Below, piece after piece: positions 35,220 to 46,655 of a DNA stretch of 64,000 nucleotides. This DNA is from Halococcus morrhuae DSM 1307. Lineage in GTDB: Archaea; Halobacteriota; Halobacteria; Halobacteriales; Halococcaceae. Made by a program: the position numbers and the translations under genes. Under the pieces are notes generated by a model, which had not been told where the DNA came from, made no database searches, and saw only the letters and a program-made list of their open reading frames with translations. Location: positions 1 through 64,000 of the forward strand of contig NZ_AOMC01000109.1 in NCBI RefSeq assembly GCF_000336695.1. The letters are read 5' to 3'. Positions within the stretch are counted from its first letter, which is position 1; the number at the start of each line of letters is the position of its first letter.

Positions 35220-35749
35220 GCGTGGCCGAAGCGAACGCCGCGGCCGACCGCACGATCGCCGACGAGAGCGTTGACGACCGGAACGCCGGCGAAGTGACTC
35301 TCGGCGAATCGTACACGGAGACGAGCGAGATCCTGATGCCGACCGACACCAACAATCTGGGACGCGCGCTCGGCGGGCGGGTGCTCCACTGGATGGACAT
35401 CTGCGCAGCGATCGCCTCGCGGCGGTTCTCGGGCGGGCTGACCGTCACCGCCGCGATGGAGGGTGTCGAGTTCCTCGCACCGATCGAACAGGGCGAGATC
35501 GTCACGCTCTCGGGCTACGTCTTCGCGACGGGGCGGACGAGCATGGACGTGAAAGTCACCGTCACGGCCGAGCACCCGGCGGCCGACGAGCTCCGCGAGA
35601 CGACGACCTCGTTTTTCACGTTCGTCGCCGTCGACGGTTCGCACGGCACACGACCGGTGCCCGACCTCGCCTGCGCGAACGATCACCAGCACGCGCTCCG
35701 CGAGCGTGCCCTGGAACAGCATCAAGATCGCCACGAGCGCACCGGGTAG
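35216..35749 (+). CDS. Acyl-CoA thioesterase (hot-dog fold, BFIT-like)
   Basis: 177 residues from GTG 35216, which overlaps the nrdB stop (GTGA); GTG 35222 is an alternative. The hot-dog motif LMPTDTNNLGRALGGRVLHWMDICAAIASRRF is at about residues 39-70 and FLAPIEQGEIVTLSGYVFATGRTSMDVKV follows. Such enzymes hydrolyse acyl-CoA esters; chain length is unknown. The tight coupling to ribonucleotide reductase is unexpected metabolically and may simply share a promoter. The C-terminus ends in a His/Glu/Arg-rich helix. Confidence 0.87.
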   Translation: MSVAEANAAADRTIADESVDDRNAGEVTLGESYTETSEILMPTDTNNLGRALGGRVLHWMDICAAIASRRFSGGLTVTAAMEGVEFLAPIEQGEIVTLSGYVFATGRTSMDVKVTVTAEHPAADELRETTTSFFTFVAVDGSHGTRPVPDLACANDHQHALRERALEQHQDRHERTG

Positions 35750-35878
35750 TTCCCGCAGACACAGCTTTTCGGCCGTTTCGAACCTTCTCAAGATCGCTCT
35801 ACGAATTCGATCGGTGATTGTATGATCGTTTCGATGAAGGCAGAAGTTTAACTTATCACGAAAAACAACTCTGTAACC

Positions 35879-36088
35879 ATGATGGATCCATCTTCGTTAG
35901 AAGTCGAAGACACACCCTCCGAGTCCGCGTTCGAGACTCGCTCACAGCTGGACATGCTCGTCTTTCTCGTCGCACTCATCGGTGCCGGCGTGACCCTGGG
36001 ACCCACGATCGGCTTTCTGGCCGGGCTGATCTGTATCGGGATCGCCGTCATCACTCTCGGTCGACTCTACGGTCGAGAATTTCGGTGA
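35879..36088 (+). CDS. 69-residue membrane protein
   Basis: Starts MMDPSSLEVED. An acidic 25-residue head is followed by two hydrophobic segments (LDMLVFLVALIGAGVTLGPTIG and FLAGLICIGIAVITLG) and a basic end. TTTAACTTATC at 35848-35858 is about 28 bases upstream and supports a leaderless start at 35879 or 35882. Unknown function. It converges with uvrC. Confidence 0.65.
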   Translation: MMDPSSLEVEDTPSESAFETRSQLDMLVFLVALIGAGVTLGPTIGFLAGLICIGIAVITLGRLYGREFR

Positions 36089-36120
36089 CGTGACCGTCCA
36101 CAGTCCGTAACGTCGCGAAC

Positions 36121-37857
36121 TCAGAGTCGCCCCTGGATCGTCGTGGCGGTCTTCTCGCCGACGCCCGACACCGACTGGAGTTCGTCGGGCGAGGCCGCGC
36201 GCACCCCATCGATGCTGCCAAAGCGCCGGAGCAGGCGTTTTCTGGTCTGCGGGCCGATACCGGGAACGTCGTCGAGAACGGTCGACACCTCGTCGCGCAG
36301 GGTCTGGTGGTACTGGACCGCGAACCGATGGGATTCGTCGCGCACGCGCTGGAGCAGGTGGCGCTCGGGTGCGTCGTCGGGCCACGCGAAACTCCCATCG
36401 GGGGTGACGACGCGCTCTTCGGCCTTCGCCAGCCCGATCGCCGGCACGTCCCAGCCGACTTCGGAGAGCGCATCGCATGCGGCGTTCAACTGCCCTTCAC
36501 CGCCGTCGATGAGCAGCAGATCGGGCTCCGATCTGTCGTCCTGCCCTTCGACTGCTCGGCGCGCGCGCCACGCCACGAGCGCATGCATGTTGGCGTAGTC
36601 GTCGTTCTCGTCTTGCAGCTTCTTCCGTCGGTAGTCGGATTTCTCGGGACTGCCGTCAACGAACGTCACGTCGCTGCCGACGGCGGCCCGGCCCTGCGCG
36701 TGGCTCACGTCGAACCCCTCGATCCTGTTGGCGCGCCCGATGCCGAGACGTTCGGCGAGCGCCGCCGTTCCGTCGGCCTTTCCGCGCCCGCGGCGGGCGT
36801 TTTTGAGCGCCAGCTCCACGAGGGTCGCTTCGCGCCCCGCGCCGGGAACGCGCACCGCAACACTCTCGTCGTCGAGCCAATCGTCGAGTTCGTCGTCGGT
36901 GAACCGTTCGGAGAGCAACAGTGCGTCGGGCAGCGAGCGCTCGGCGTAATACTGGACGATGAACGCGGCGAGAACGCTCCCCACACCCTCCTCGCCGTCG
37001 TCGGGCACCGAGAGCGTGTGGCGATCGCGCTCGACGAGCTGGCCGCCCTCGCTGTGTAATCTGGCGACCGTCGCGCGCTCGCCCTCGACGACCGCACCGA
37101 GCACGTCGACCCACTCCTCGTTGGTTTGGGCCGATACGGCCTCGCCGCCGCCCTCGTGGAACGATTCCACGACCTGAAGCTTGTCGCGCAGGTTCGCGGC
37201 CCGCTCGAAATTCTGCTCCTCTGTGGCGCGCTCCATCTCGCGGCGCAGCGGGTCGGCGAGCAGTCCCGGGCTCCCCTCGAAAAAGCGCTCGACGGACTCG
37301 ACGTCGGCGATGTACTCCTCACTCCCGATCTCGCCGGTACACGGTGCGGTGCAGAGCCCGAGATCGTGATCGAGACAGGGCCGATCGCGCCCGGCGAACT
37401 TGTGATCGGAGCAGCCCCGTACGCCGTAGGTCTCCCGAAGCGCCTTCACGACGGTCTCGACGCGCCCGCGCTCGGTGTAGGGACCGAACGCCACGGCCCC
37501 GGGGTTGGGGTCGCGCGTGATCTCGATGCGCGGGAACTCGTGATCGGTGAGCTGGACGAGTGGATAGGACTTGTCGTCCTTCAGGCGGACGTTGTAGCGT
37601 GGCTGATGGCGTTTGATCAGGTTCGCTTCGAGCAGGAGCGCCTGTGTTTCGGTGTCCGTCACCGCACATTCGATCTCCTCGGCGCGTTCGACCATCCTCG
37701 CGATGCGCCGCGAGCGCGGGTCGGCGTACGAGCGCACCCGTTCGCGGATATCGACGGCCTTCCCCACGTAGAGCGTCGTCTCGCCCTCCTGGAACTGATA
37801 GACGCCAGGTTCGCGTGGGAGCTCGCCGGCGTGCTCGCGGACGTGCGCTGCGTCCAT
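36121..37857 (-). CDS. uvrC: Excinuclease ABC subunit C
   Basis: Makes both incisions in nucleotide excision repair. 578 residues. The GIY-YIG nuclease domain is N-terminal ([29 protein letters not shown]), a cysteine cluster follows ([25 protein letters not shown]), then the UVR motif ([27 protein letters not shown]), the RNase H-like C-terminal nuclease domain ([18 protein letters not shown]) and tandem helix-hairpin-helix motifs ([25 protein letters not shown]). It is complete. A TATA-like element near 37880-37886 gives a leaderless transcript. Confidence 0.96.
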   Translation of the reverse strand: MDAAHVREHAGELPREPGVYQFQEGETTLYVGKAVDIRERVRSYADPRSRRIARMVERAEEIECAVTDTETQALLLEANLIKRHQPRYNVRLKDDKSYPLVQLTDHEFPRIEITRDPNPGAVAFGPYTERGRVETVVKALRETYGVRGCSDHKFAGRDRPCLDHDLGLCTAPCTGEIGSEEYIADVESVERFFEGSPGLLADPLRREMERATEEQNFERAANLRDKLQVVESFHEGGGEAVSAQTNEEWVDVLGAVVEGERATVARLHSEGGQLVERDRHTLSVPDDGEEGVGSVLAAFIVQYYAERSLPDALLLSERFTDDELDDWLDDESVAVRVPGAGREATLVELALKNARRGRGKADGTAALAERLGIGRANRIEGFDVSHAQGRAAVGSDVTFVDGSPEKSDYRRKKLQDENDDYANMHALVAWRARRAVEGQDDRSEPDLLLIDGGEGQLNAACDALSEVGWDVPAIGLAKAEERVVTPDGSFAWPDDAPERHLLQRVRDESHRFAVQYHQTLRDEVSTVLDDVPGIGPQTRKRLLRRFGSIDGVRAASPDELQSVSGVGEKTATTIQGRL

Positions 37858-37967
37858 CGACTACCGAAGGCACGCGAGGCGTTTGATACTGTCGATCAGA
37901 ACGTCATCGCCCGCACCGACCGCGTTCACGGCTCCGTGACGGTAATCACGATACGTCAGATCGCCGA

Positions 37968-39137
37968 TCAGTCGGACGGGTTCTCCTCGTGTGGCGAGCG
38001 CGCGGCCTCTGGCCCCTGCCCGTCGAGACTGATGATGTTCTCGCGCCCGATCGAGAGCTTCTCGACGCTGCCGTCCTCGTTCATCGACGAGAGTAGTCGG
38101 CTCACCTTTGCCTTCGACCACTCGGTTCGCTCGACGATCTGTGACTGTTTCATCCGCCCGCCATGGTCGCGCAGCAGCGCCAGCACGCGGTCCTCGTCGG
38201 TCATCGGCATCGGATCGGCGATCTCGGTTGTGGGCTCCGCATCGCTGGGCGAATCCGTGCCGTCCTCCGAATCGGCTGCCGGTTCGTCGGTGTCCGACCC
38301 CAGATGCAGCAGGCTGCCGTCGCGTTCGCGCCATCGGCGGCGGACGAACGCGCCGACGGCCACGACGACGGCGATGACGAGTATCGCGCCGACGACGAGC
38401 CAGATCGGTGTCAGGTCGTTGGTCGGGTTCGTCCCGAGCATCGCTTCGAGATCGTCGTCGAGCCCGTCGCCGTCGGTGTCGCTCGCGGTCGGATCGGTGC
38501 CGCGCTGGACTTCGATCCCGTCGCGGATGCCGTCACCGTCGCTGTCGGGATCCTGCGGGTCGGAGCCGTACTGGTTGACCTCCGCGCCGTCGGTCAGTCC
38601 GTCGGCATCCATGTCCGGGTTCGAGACGTTGTAGCCCGCCTCGACCTCGCGGGCGTTGGTCAACCCGTCGCCGTCGAAGTCACCCTGTCGACGGAGCACC
38701 GTCACGGAGACGGTCGTGCGGTCGAGCACCGTCGCGTTGCTCGCGTTCGAGAGCTTCTGGAGCTCGACGGCGAGTCTCTGCTCGCCGGTGGCGTTTTGCG
38801 GCCACGTGACGTTCGTGAACTCGGCGGTGCCGTTGGTGCCGTTCGGCAGCGCTTCGAGCCCACAGTCGAGCGTTCGCGTCGTCCCCTTCCGATCGGCACC
38901 GAGACAGACGCGGTAGTTGCGGGCGTCCGGTTGGTCGGCGAAGCCGACGCTGACGTTGAGCGACTCGTCGCTCCAGAGATACGTGGAGCCGTTTGCAGGA
39001 TCGTTGGTGATGACGCCGCTGCCCGACACCTCGATCGTGCCGATGCCGTCGTTCGACTGCGCGACGGCCGGGACGGCGGCGCTGGCGAGTACCACCAGAC
39101 AGAGCACTCCTGCCAAGATACGCGCGCCGTCGCTCAT
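37968..39137 (-). CDS. Membrane-anchored winged-helix protein with extracellular calcium-binding type repeats
   Basis: 389 residues. Signal peptide 1-26 (cut after AVA), an extracellular domain 27-150 with two cysteines (78, 92) and many N-glycosylation sequons, then four thrombospondin type 3-like repeats at 153-240 (DFDGDGLTN, DMDADGLTD, DSDGDGIRD, DTDGDGLDD). One transmembrane helix at 245-264 is followed by RRRWRER, an acidic linker (278-312) and a cytoplasmic winged helix (313-370; DEDRVLALLRDHGGRMKQSQ, KAKVSRLLSSM). The architecture suggests a one-component sensor that reads an extracellular signal, perhaps Ca2+, and binds DNA at the membrane. Target genes are unknown; uvrC is the next gene on this strand. 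Confidence 0.8.
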   Translation of the reverse strand: MSDGARILAGVLCLVVLASAAVPAVAQSNDGIGTIEVSGSGVITNDPANGSTYLWSDESLNVSVGFADQPDARNYRVCLGADRKGTTRTLDCGLEALPNGTNGTAEFTNVTWPQNATGEQRLAVELQKLSNASNATVLDRTTVSVTVLRRQGDFDGDGLTNAREVEAGYNVSNPDMDADGLTDGAEVNQYGSDPQDPDSDGDGIRDGIEVQRGTDPTASDTDGDGLDDDLEAMLGTNPTNDLTPIWLVVGAILVIAVVVAVGAFVRRRWRERDGSLLHLGSDTDEPAADSEDGTDSPSDAEPTTEIADPMPMTDEDRVLALLRDHGGRMKQSQIVERTEWSKAKVSRLLSSMNEDGSVEKLSIGRENIISLDGQGPEAARSPHEENPSD

Positions 39138-39347
39138 CCTTCGCCTATCTTCTGCGTGCGCTCGGTATTATACTGTCGGTCAGTCGGCAGCTGCACATAT
39201 CCCGCCGTAATCGGTCTCTCCGATCGGCTGTCGGATCGACACAGCGCCATCAGCACGGCGATATCGCTATCGACGAGTGTGGTTGATAAAAACGAACGGT
39301 CGGCAGCACCGACCGCATATCGGTTTTGAGAGGGCTGGGGACCGAAT

Positions 39348-39710
39348 TTAGGCTGCGGCTTCGGTCGTCGTGTTGCCCATCATCTCGGTACCTTCCATCT
39401 CCGTACCCATGTCGGTACCTTCCATCATGGTCTCTTCGTCGCCCATCATGGTCGTCTCTTCACCGTCCTCCATCATGGTCTCCTCACCGTCCTCCATCAT
39501 CGTCGTCTCTTCGGCCATGCCGCCGTCTTCCATCATGGAAGTTTCCTCGGCAGCACCGCCGTCCATCGCAGTCGTTCCTTCGCTACTGTTGTTACCGCCA
39601 CCGCCGCCCATACAGCCGGCGAAGACGAGCAGCGCGGCAACGAGACCGACCGCCAGAACGCGCCGTGAGGGGAGCCGCTCCCCGAGCGCGTCGAATGGTT
39701 TGCTTGTCAT
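39348..39710 (-). CDS. Methionine-rich lipoprotein
   Basis: 120 residues from ATG 39710; a TATA-like ATTTAT lies about 36-40 bases upstream, so the longer open frame is rejected. A basic N-terminus and hydrophobic stretch lead to the lipobox FAGC, with Cys33 as the lipidation site. The mature 87 residues hold 17 methionines, mostly as MM pairs in tandem EETxMMEDG-like repeats, with many Glu and Thr and no cysteine apart from Cys33. Met clusters of this kind occur in Cu(I)- or Ag(I)-binding proteins, but low-complexity stalks are equally possible. It diverges from an ABC exporter across a 427-base spacer. Confidence 0.75.
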   Translation of the reverse strand: MTSKPFDALGERLPSRRVLAVGLVAALLVFAGCMGGGGGNNSSEGTTAMDGGAAEETSMMEDGGMAEETTMMEDGEETMMEDGEETTMMGDEETMMEGTDMGTEMEGTEMMGNTTTEAAA

Positions 39711-40137
39711 GCGTTCTGCACTCGACACCAGCAGCCTCGACCACATAAATAGCCCGTCCTGTTCCGACTGTTGCGGACCGTTACAGCCGCTGAGACGCCG
39801 ATTCACGCGCATTTCTTCATGTTCGAACAACACGTGTCTGACGTTTGGCTGACGACTGTCCGCCACCCCCGTCCTGTGACGGCCGGTTCGCGAGCCGATC
39901 ATCGTCGTCCGCGGCCAACGGTCCCTTTTCGAGCGCCACGTACTGCACGAAACGGCCATTTCCATTCGGATGTCCAACCGTTTCACGCCCGAAACGGTTG
40001 GTTTCACGTCGTTTTTCTCGCCCGATCGTCGTTTCTCACGGCGGTGAATCGGGAGCCGGCGGGCGTATTCGGTGCAGATCCGTCGTTGAGCGCGACGAAG
40101 GGGAAAGCCCATACCGTGGTGTCGAAAACACCCCCAC
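39711..40137. other. 427-base divergent spacer between lipoprotein and ABC exporter genes
   Basis: No credible gene. It contains the lipoprotein promoter (ATAAAT at 39745-39750 on plus), a strong inverted repeat at 39974-40001 and a T5 run at 40012-40016. Open frames crossing it in both orientations are extensions of the flanking genes without coding character. Confidence 0.5.
39974..40001. promoter_or_regulatory. Perfect 11-base inverted repeat with 6-base spacer
   Basis: CCAACCGTTTC-ACGCCC-GAAACGGTTGG. In RNA it would be an 11-pair hairpin; TTTTT follows 10 bases later, so on the plus strand it resembles an intrinsic terminator, yet no plus-strand gene precedes it. As DNA it could be an operator for either divergent gene. 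It is the longest perfect dyad noticed in the window. Confidence 0.5.
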
Positions 40138-41091
40138 ATGGCAGCCATCGAACTCGATGGAGTGACCAAGCGCTACGACGGCGGGCTCGGGCTCCCGGGA
40201 CGGTCGAGCGATCCCGTCGAGGCGCTTTCGGATCTCGACCTGACGGTCCGGGAGGGCGACATCTACGGCTTTCTCGGGCCGAACGGGGCGGGGAAATCGA
40301 CGACGATCAACGTGCTGCTCGACTTCGTTCGGCCGACGGCGGGGAGCGCGCGCGTGCTCGATCTCGACGCCCGCACCGAGAGCCAGCAGGTGCGCGAGCG
40401 CGTCGGCGTGCTCCCGGAGGGGTTCTCGCCGTACGACCGCCTGACCGGCCGTCAGCATCTCGATTTCGCCATCGGGTCGAAAAACGCCGCCGACAGCCCA
40501 TCGGAAATCGCCGAGCGAGTGGGGATCGCCGACGCGCTCGACCGAAAGGCCGGCGGCTACTCGAAGGGGATGGCCCAGCGCCTCGTCCTCGGCATGGCGC
40601 TCGTCGGCCAGCCGGACCTGCTGATCCTCGACGAACCCTCGACGGGACTGGATCCGAACGGCGCGCGCGAGATGCGCGATATCGTCCGCGCCGAGCGCGA
40701 TCGCGGCGCGACGGTGTTCTTCTCCAGTCACGTCCTCGGTCAGGTCGAACCGGTCTGTGATCGGGTCGGCATCCTTCGGGACGGCGAACTCGTCGCCGAG
40801 GACACCGTCGAGGGGCTGCGCGACGCCGCCGGCGGCGAGACGACGCTCGCAGTCGACGTCGAGCGTCTGCCCGACGACGCGGTGGCGGCGGTCCGCGCGC
40901 TCGACGGCGTCTCGACGGTCCGTGCGGACGGACAGCAACTGACCGTCGACTGTGTGGACGGCGCGAAGACCACGGTGTTGTCGACGCTCGAAGACAACGG
41001 CGCGCCGGTAGCCGATTTCGATACGACGGGAGCCTCGCTGGAGGAAGTCTTCGCGAGCTACACCACCGGCGAGCGGGAGGTCCGCGCGTGA
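40138..41091 (+). CDS. ABC transporter ATP-binding protein
   Basis: 317 residues. Walker A GPNGAGKST (about 50-58), a Q-loop region VGVLPEGFSPYDRLTGRQHL, signature YSKGMAQRL, Walker B LLILDEPSTGLDP and switch His in SSHVLGQVE. The EGFSPYDRLTG segment and DPNGARE are typical of ABC-2-type (CcmA/NosF/NatA-like) exporters. A C-terminal 90-residue domain follows the ATPase core. The permease gene overlaps the stop by four bases (GTGA), so the two form one transporter. Confidence 0.92.
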   Translation: MAAIELDGVTKRYDGGLGLPGRSSDPVEALSDLDLTVREGDIYGFLGPNGAGKSTTINVLLDFVRPTAGSARVLDLDARTESQQVRERVGVLPEGFSPYDRLTGRQHLDFAIGSKNAADSPSEIAERVGIADALDRKAGGYSKGMAQRLVLGMALVGQPDLLILDEPSTGLDPNGAREMRDIVRAERDRGATVFFSSHVLGQVEPVCDRVGILRDGELVAEDTVEGLRDAAGGETTLAVDVERLPDDAVAAVRALDGVSTVRADGQQLTVDCVDGAKTTVLSTLEDNGAPVADFDTTGASLEEVFASYTTGEREVRA

Positions 41092-41927
41092 GCACGCTCG
41101 CGGTCGCGCGCAAGGATTTTCAGGATGCGATCCGTTCACGAGTGCTGCTCGGGCTGACAGGTTTGTTCGTGCTGTTCGTCGCGGGTGCGTCGTATTTCTT
41201 CGCGCGCATCCAGCCGGCCCCGGGCGGCGGCGATCCGACGGCGCTGGTGCTCATCTTCTCGCTGCTGACGCCCGCGGGCCTGCTCGTGCCGATCATCGGG
41301 CTGGCGCTCGGCTACAAGGCCGTCGCCGGCGAGCGCGAGAGCGGGCGCATCAAGCTGCTGCTCTCGCTGCCCCACTCCCGGCTCGACGTCGTGCTCGGGA
41401 AGACGCTCGGCCGCACGAGCGTGCTCGTCGTGCCGATCCTCGTCGGCTTCGCCGTCGGCGCGGCGGTGATCTTCTGGCAGTCGAGTCGCTTCACGCCGGT
41501 GAACTATCTCGTGTTCGCGTTCGTGACCGTCCTGCTCGGGCTGGCCTACATCGCGATCGGCGTCGCGATCTCGTCGGCGACGACCTCGACGTTTCGCGCG
41601 CTCATCGGTGGCATCTCACTGCTCGTCGTTCTGGAGTTCCTCTGGCAACAGGTGCTCCTCGCGGTCGTCTACCTCGTGAACGGGCTCAGTCTGCCCCAGC
41701 AGCCGCCCGGCGACTGGTACTACTTCCTCCAGTCGCTCCCGCCCGGCAGCGCCTACAGCAGCGCCGCACGATCGCTGCTCCCCCAGAACCCGACGACGCT
41801 CGCCGTCACAGGTCAAACCCCCGACGCGTTCTACCTCCAGGACTGGTTCGGGTTCGTCATCCTCGCGGCTTGGATCGTCGTCCCGCTCGCGCTCGGCTAT
41901 CTCCGCTTCGAGGGGACCGACCTCTAA
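41088..41927 (+). CDS. ABC-2 type permease (NosY-like)
   Basis: 279 residues from GTG 41088. Six hydrophobic segments and the ABC-2 hallmark GYKAVAGERESGRIKLLLSLPHSRLDVVLGKTLGR between segments 2 and 3, as in NosY and related permeases. It pairs with the ATPase encoded just upstream. The exported substrate is unknown; the divergent Met-rich lipoprotein may be a partner, but nothing else links them. Confidence 0.88.
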   Translation: MSTLAVARKDFQDAIRSRVLLGLTGLFVLFVAGASYFFARIQPAPGGGDPTALVLIFSLLTPAGLLVPIIGLALGYKAVAGERESGRIKLLLSLPHSRLDVVLGKTLGRTSVLVVPILVGFAVGAAVIFWQSSRFTPVNYLVFAFVTVLLGLAYIAIGVAISSATTSTFRALIGGISLLVVLEFLWQQVLLAVVYLVNGLSLPQQPPGDWYYFLQSLPPGSAYSSAARSLLPQNPTTLAVTGQTPDAFYLQDWFGFVILAAWIVVPLALGYLRFEGTDL

Positions 41928-41939
41928 GGTTCGCTCCCG

Positions 41940-44153
<2,214 letters not shown>

Positions 44154-44206
44154 TCATCTGTGGTCACAGTTCGTGCGCTCAGTAAATACATTCCTCTACA
44201 GAATAG

Positions 44207-45349
44207 TCAGAAATCTATATCAATCAGTGATTTCGTTTGCTTCTGCAGTAGTGAGGACGGTACATATCTGAGTGCGGTATTTCGAATCCTCGCCACAGTC
44301 GGATGGTCGATCTGCGCCAGCCGACCCTGGATTCGTGACTGGCGACGTACGGATTCCGCTCGCTCTTTGCGACGAGCTTCGTAGTCCGCGAGCGCACGAC
44401 GGGTGGTTCCGTGAGTGGCTATGGAATCAGCGAGAACGATAGCGTCTTCCATCGCTTGTGCACTTCCTTGCGCGAGATTTGGTGTCATCGCATGCGCAGC
44501 ATCACCGAGGAGAGCAACGCGGCCGCTGGTCCAGTAGGTGAGTCGTGGCAGATCGGTTAGTGGTGTGCGGAGAAGCGTCTCGTCGTTGGTTCTGGCGATG
44601 AGGTCTGGAATGGGATCGACGAATTTCCGATATCGCTCGGCGAGTTTACTGGCGGTGGCTTCGGGTGCTGTCCCGGGGCGTGACGCCACGATCGAGGCAA
44701 ACCAGTATACCTGCTCGTCACTGACCGGAAAATAGCCGAAACGCAACCCCCGACCCCAAAACTCCATTCCCTTTGGAGTGATGTCATCGAGAACCGTTAC
44801 ATCAACGAGGCCTCGATAGGCCACTTCACCAGCGTATCGTGGCTGATTGCCTGGGAGGACGTGCTCTCGAACGGTCGAGTCGATACCATCGGCACCGACA
44901 ACGAGGTTTGCCGTTTTTTCGTTTCCAGCAGCGAACTGGACCGCGGGCTGCTCCGGGTCGATTCCCTCACATTCCACCCCGAGTCGCAGCCGTTCTTTGG
45001 AGAGTCGTTCGACGAGGATGGACTGAAGATCCGCCCGGTGGATCGCTACCATGACGTGATCGAGCCCGAGTCGGTTTGCAGGGGCACGAAAATCCATCGG
45101 CATGAGCAGCTGCCCTGCTTCGGTTCGCAGCTCGATCCGATCCAGAACGACGCCCTGCTCGATAACGGCATCGGCGACACCGAGTTCGTTGAGCGCTTGC
45201 ATTCCGTTCGGACCGATTCCGATTCCGAACCCAACGGGGCGAAGTTCGTTCGTCCTCTCGAACACGATTGGATCGAAGCCGCGGTTCTGTAGTCCAATAG
45301 CTGTGCAGAGTCCGCCGATCCCGGCACCGATGATTGCGACATCAGCCAT
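44207..45349 (-). CDS. FAD-dependent monooxygenase (PHBH-like)
   Basis: 380 residues. The N-terminal dinucleotide fold is VAIIGAGIGGLCTAIGLQNRGF, the second FAD motif GADGIDSTVREHV, and the third GRVALLGDAAHAMTPNLAQGSAQAMEDAIVLAD, as in aromatic hydroxylases and FAD monooxygenases. The substrate is unknown. The coding sequence is visibly poorer in G+C than ligA and the aminotransferase gene on either side, and it has no metabolic partner nearby, suggesting relatively recent acquisition. Confidence 0.87.
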   Translation of the reverse strand: MADVAIIGAGIGGLCTAIGLQNRGFDPIVFERTNELRPVGFGIGIGPNGMQALNELGVADAVIEQGVVLDRIELRTEAGQLLMPMDFRAPANRLGLDHVMVAIHRADLQSILVERLSKERLRLGVECEGIDPEQPAVQFAAGNEKTANLVVGADGIDSTVREHVLPGNQPRYAGEVAYRGLVDVTVLDDITPKGMEFWGRGLRFGYFPVSDEQVYWFASIVASRPGTAPEATASKLAERYRKFVDPIPDLIARTNDETLLRTPLTDLPRLTYWTSGRVALLGDAAHAMTPNLAQGSAQAMEDAIVLADSIATHGTTRRALADYEARRKERAESVRRQSRIQGRLAQIDHPTVARIRNTALRYVPSSLLQKQTKSLIDIDF

Positions 45350-45480
45350 CCGTACGGCCGAGTAGCTGTGCCGGCCACTTGACGATCCACCTTCTTCGAA
45401 TCGCTGATCCGCCTCACCGCTCTCGTGGCAAGTACGGCGATAACGCCGAGGCTTATGTGAGCCGAGGCGGATACACGGCC

Positions 45481-46647
45481 ATGAGCGACGACTTTCTCCT
45501 GCTGAACCCCGGGCCGGTGCCGATCACCGACGCGGTCCGCGAGGCGATGGACGCACCGATGGTCTCGCACCGCTCGGCAGAGTTCGAGGCGGTCTACGAG
45601 CGCGCCCAGGACGGCCTGGAGTACGTCTTCGAACACTCGACCCCACAGGAAGAGACGACCAGCGCCGGCGGCACCGGTCTGGTTCTCAACGGGACGGCGA
45701 CGATGGGGATGGAGGCCGCCGTCGCCAACCTCACGGACGCCGAGAACGAGGTCGTCGCGCTCGTCAACGGGAAGTTCGGCCGGCGGTTCAAGCGCATCGC
45801 CGAGCGCTACGCCCGTGTGACGCCGGTCGAGGTCACGTGGGGCGAGGCGTTCGATCTCGAGACGGTCGCCGAGCACGTCACCGACGACACCGATCTGGTG
45901 ACGATGGTCCACAACGAGACGAGCACTGGCATCTTGAACCCCGTCGCCGAAATCGGCGAGATAGCGACCGAGCACGACGCCCGGTTCGTCGTCGACGGCG
46001 TCACTTCGATCGGCGGCGACGTCTTCCGGATCGACGACTGGAACGTCGACATCGCCATCACGGACTCCCAGAAGGCGCTCGCCGCGCCACCGGGGATCAG
46101 CGCGCTGTACGTGGCCGACCGTGCGGTCGAACACCTGGATGGCGAGCGCGCGCCCTTCTACGCCGACCTGGAGTGGCATCTCCGCAAAGCCGCCGATCAC
46201 CAGACGCCGTTCACGAGCGCCGTCCCGCTGTTCCGGGCGCTCGCGGTCGCCGTCGAGGAGATCGAGGCCGAGGGGATGGACAGACGCATCGGCCGTCACC
46301 GCCGGCAGGCCGCCGCCTTCCGCGCCGGCTTCGCCGCGATGGGGCTCGACGACTTTCCGACGCTCGACGACGCCAGCGAGCGCTCGAACACCGTCACGGC
46401 GATCGAACTGCCCGAATCCGTTCGCGAGAATCCTGAGGAGTTCTTCGACGCCGTCGCCGAACGAAACGTCTCGATCAGCGGCGGTCAGGCCCATCTCGAC
46501 GGGGAGATCTTCCGGGTGAGCAACATGGGCCAGCTCACCGACGAGCAGGTGCTCCGCGGCGTCGAGACGGTCGGCGAAGCGCTCGCCGACGTCGGCTACG
46601 ACGCCGATCCCGCGGCGGGTCGCGACGCCGCGCGCACCGAACTCTGA
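45481..46647 (+). CDS. Class V aminotransferase (alanine-glyoxylate/serine-pyruvate type)
   Basis: 388 residues starting MSDDFLLLNPGPVPITDAVREAM. The PLP lysine is Lys198 in TDSQKALAAPPGISALYV; SHRSAEF and HNETSTGILNP are conserved in alanine-glyoxylate aminotransferases and related serine transaminases. With serB, serA and the metYX genes nearby, a role in serine or glycine metabolism is likely, but the exact amino donor and acceptor cannot be decided from sequence. Confidence 0.88.
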   Translation: MSDDFLLLNPGPVPITDAVREAMDAPMVSHRSAEFEAVYERAQDGLEYVFEHSTPQEETTSAGGTGLVLNGTATMGMEAAVANLTDAENEVVALVNGKFGRRFKRIAERYARVTPVEVTWGEAFDLETVAEHVTDDTDLVTMVHNETSTGILNPVAEIGEIATEHDARFVVDGVTSIGGDVFRIDDWNVDIAITDSQKALAAPPGISALYVADRAVEHLDGERAPFYADLEWHLRKAADHQTPFTSAVPLFRALAVAVEEIEAEGMDRRIGRHRRQAAAFRAGFAAMGLDDFPTLDDASERSNTVTAIELPESVRENPEEFFDAVAERNVSISGGQAHLDGEIFRVSNMGQLTDEQVLRGVETVGEALADVGYDADPAAGRDAARTEL

Positions 46648-46655
46648 TTCTGTCT

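Noticed and set aside
39420-39545. Short direct repeats considered as a CRISPR-like array
   Set aside because: The repeats are in frame and encode the MMEDGEET units of a lipoprotein; unit size is too short and there are no unique spacers. No CRISPR array or cas gene was seen anywhere in the window.
40085-40110. GACGAAGGGG near the ABC gene start as another ORB
   Set aside because: It lacks the GAAAC core and the TTCCA half, so it matches only the common GAAGGGG string.
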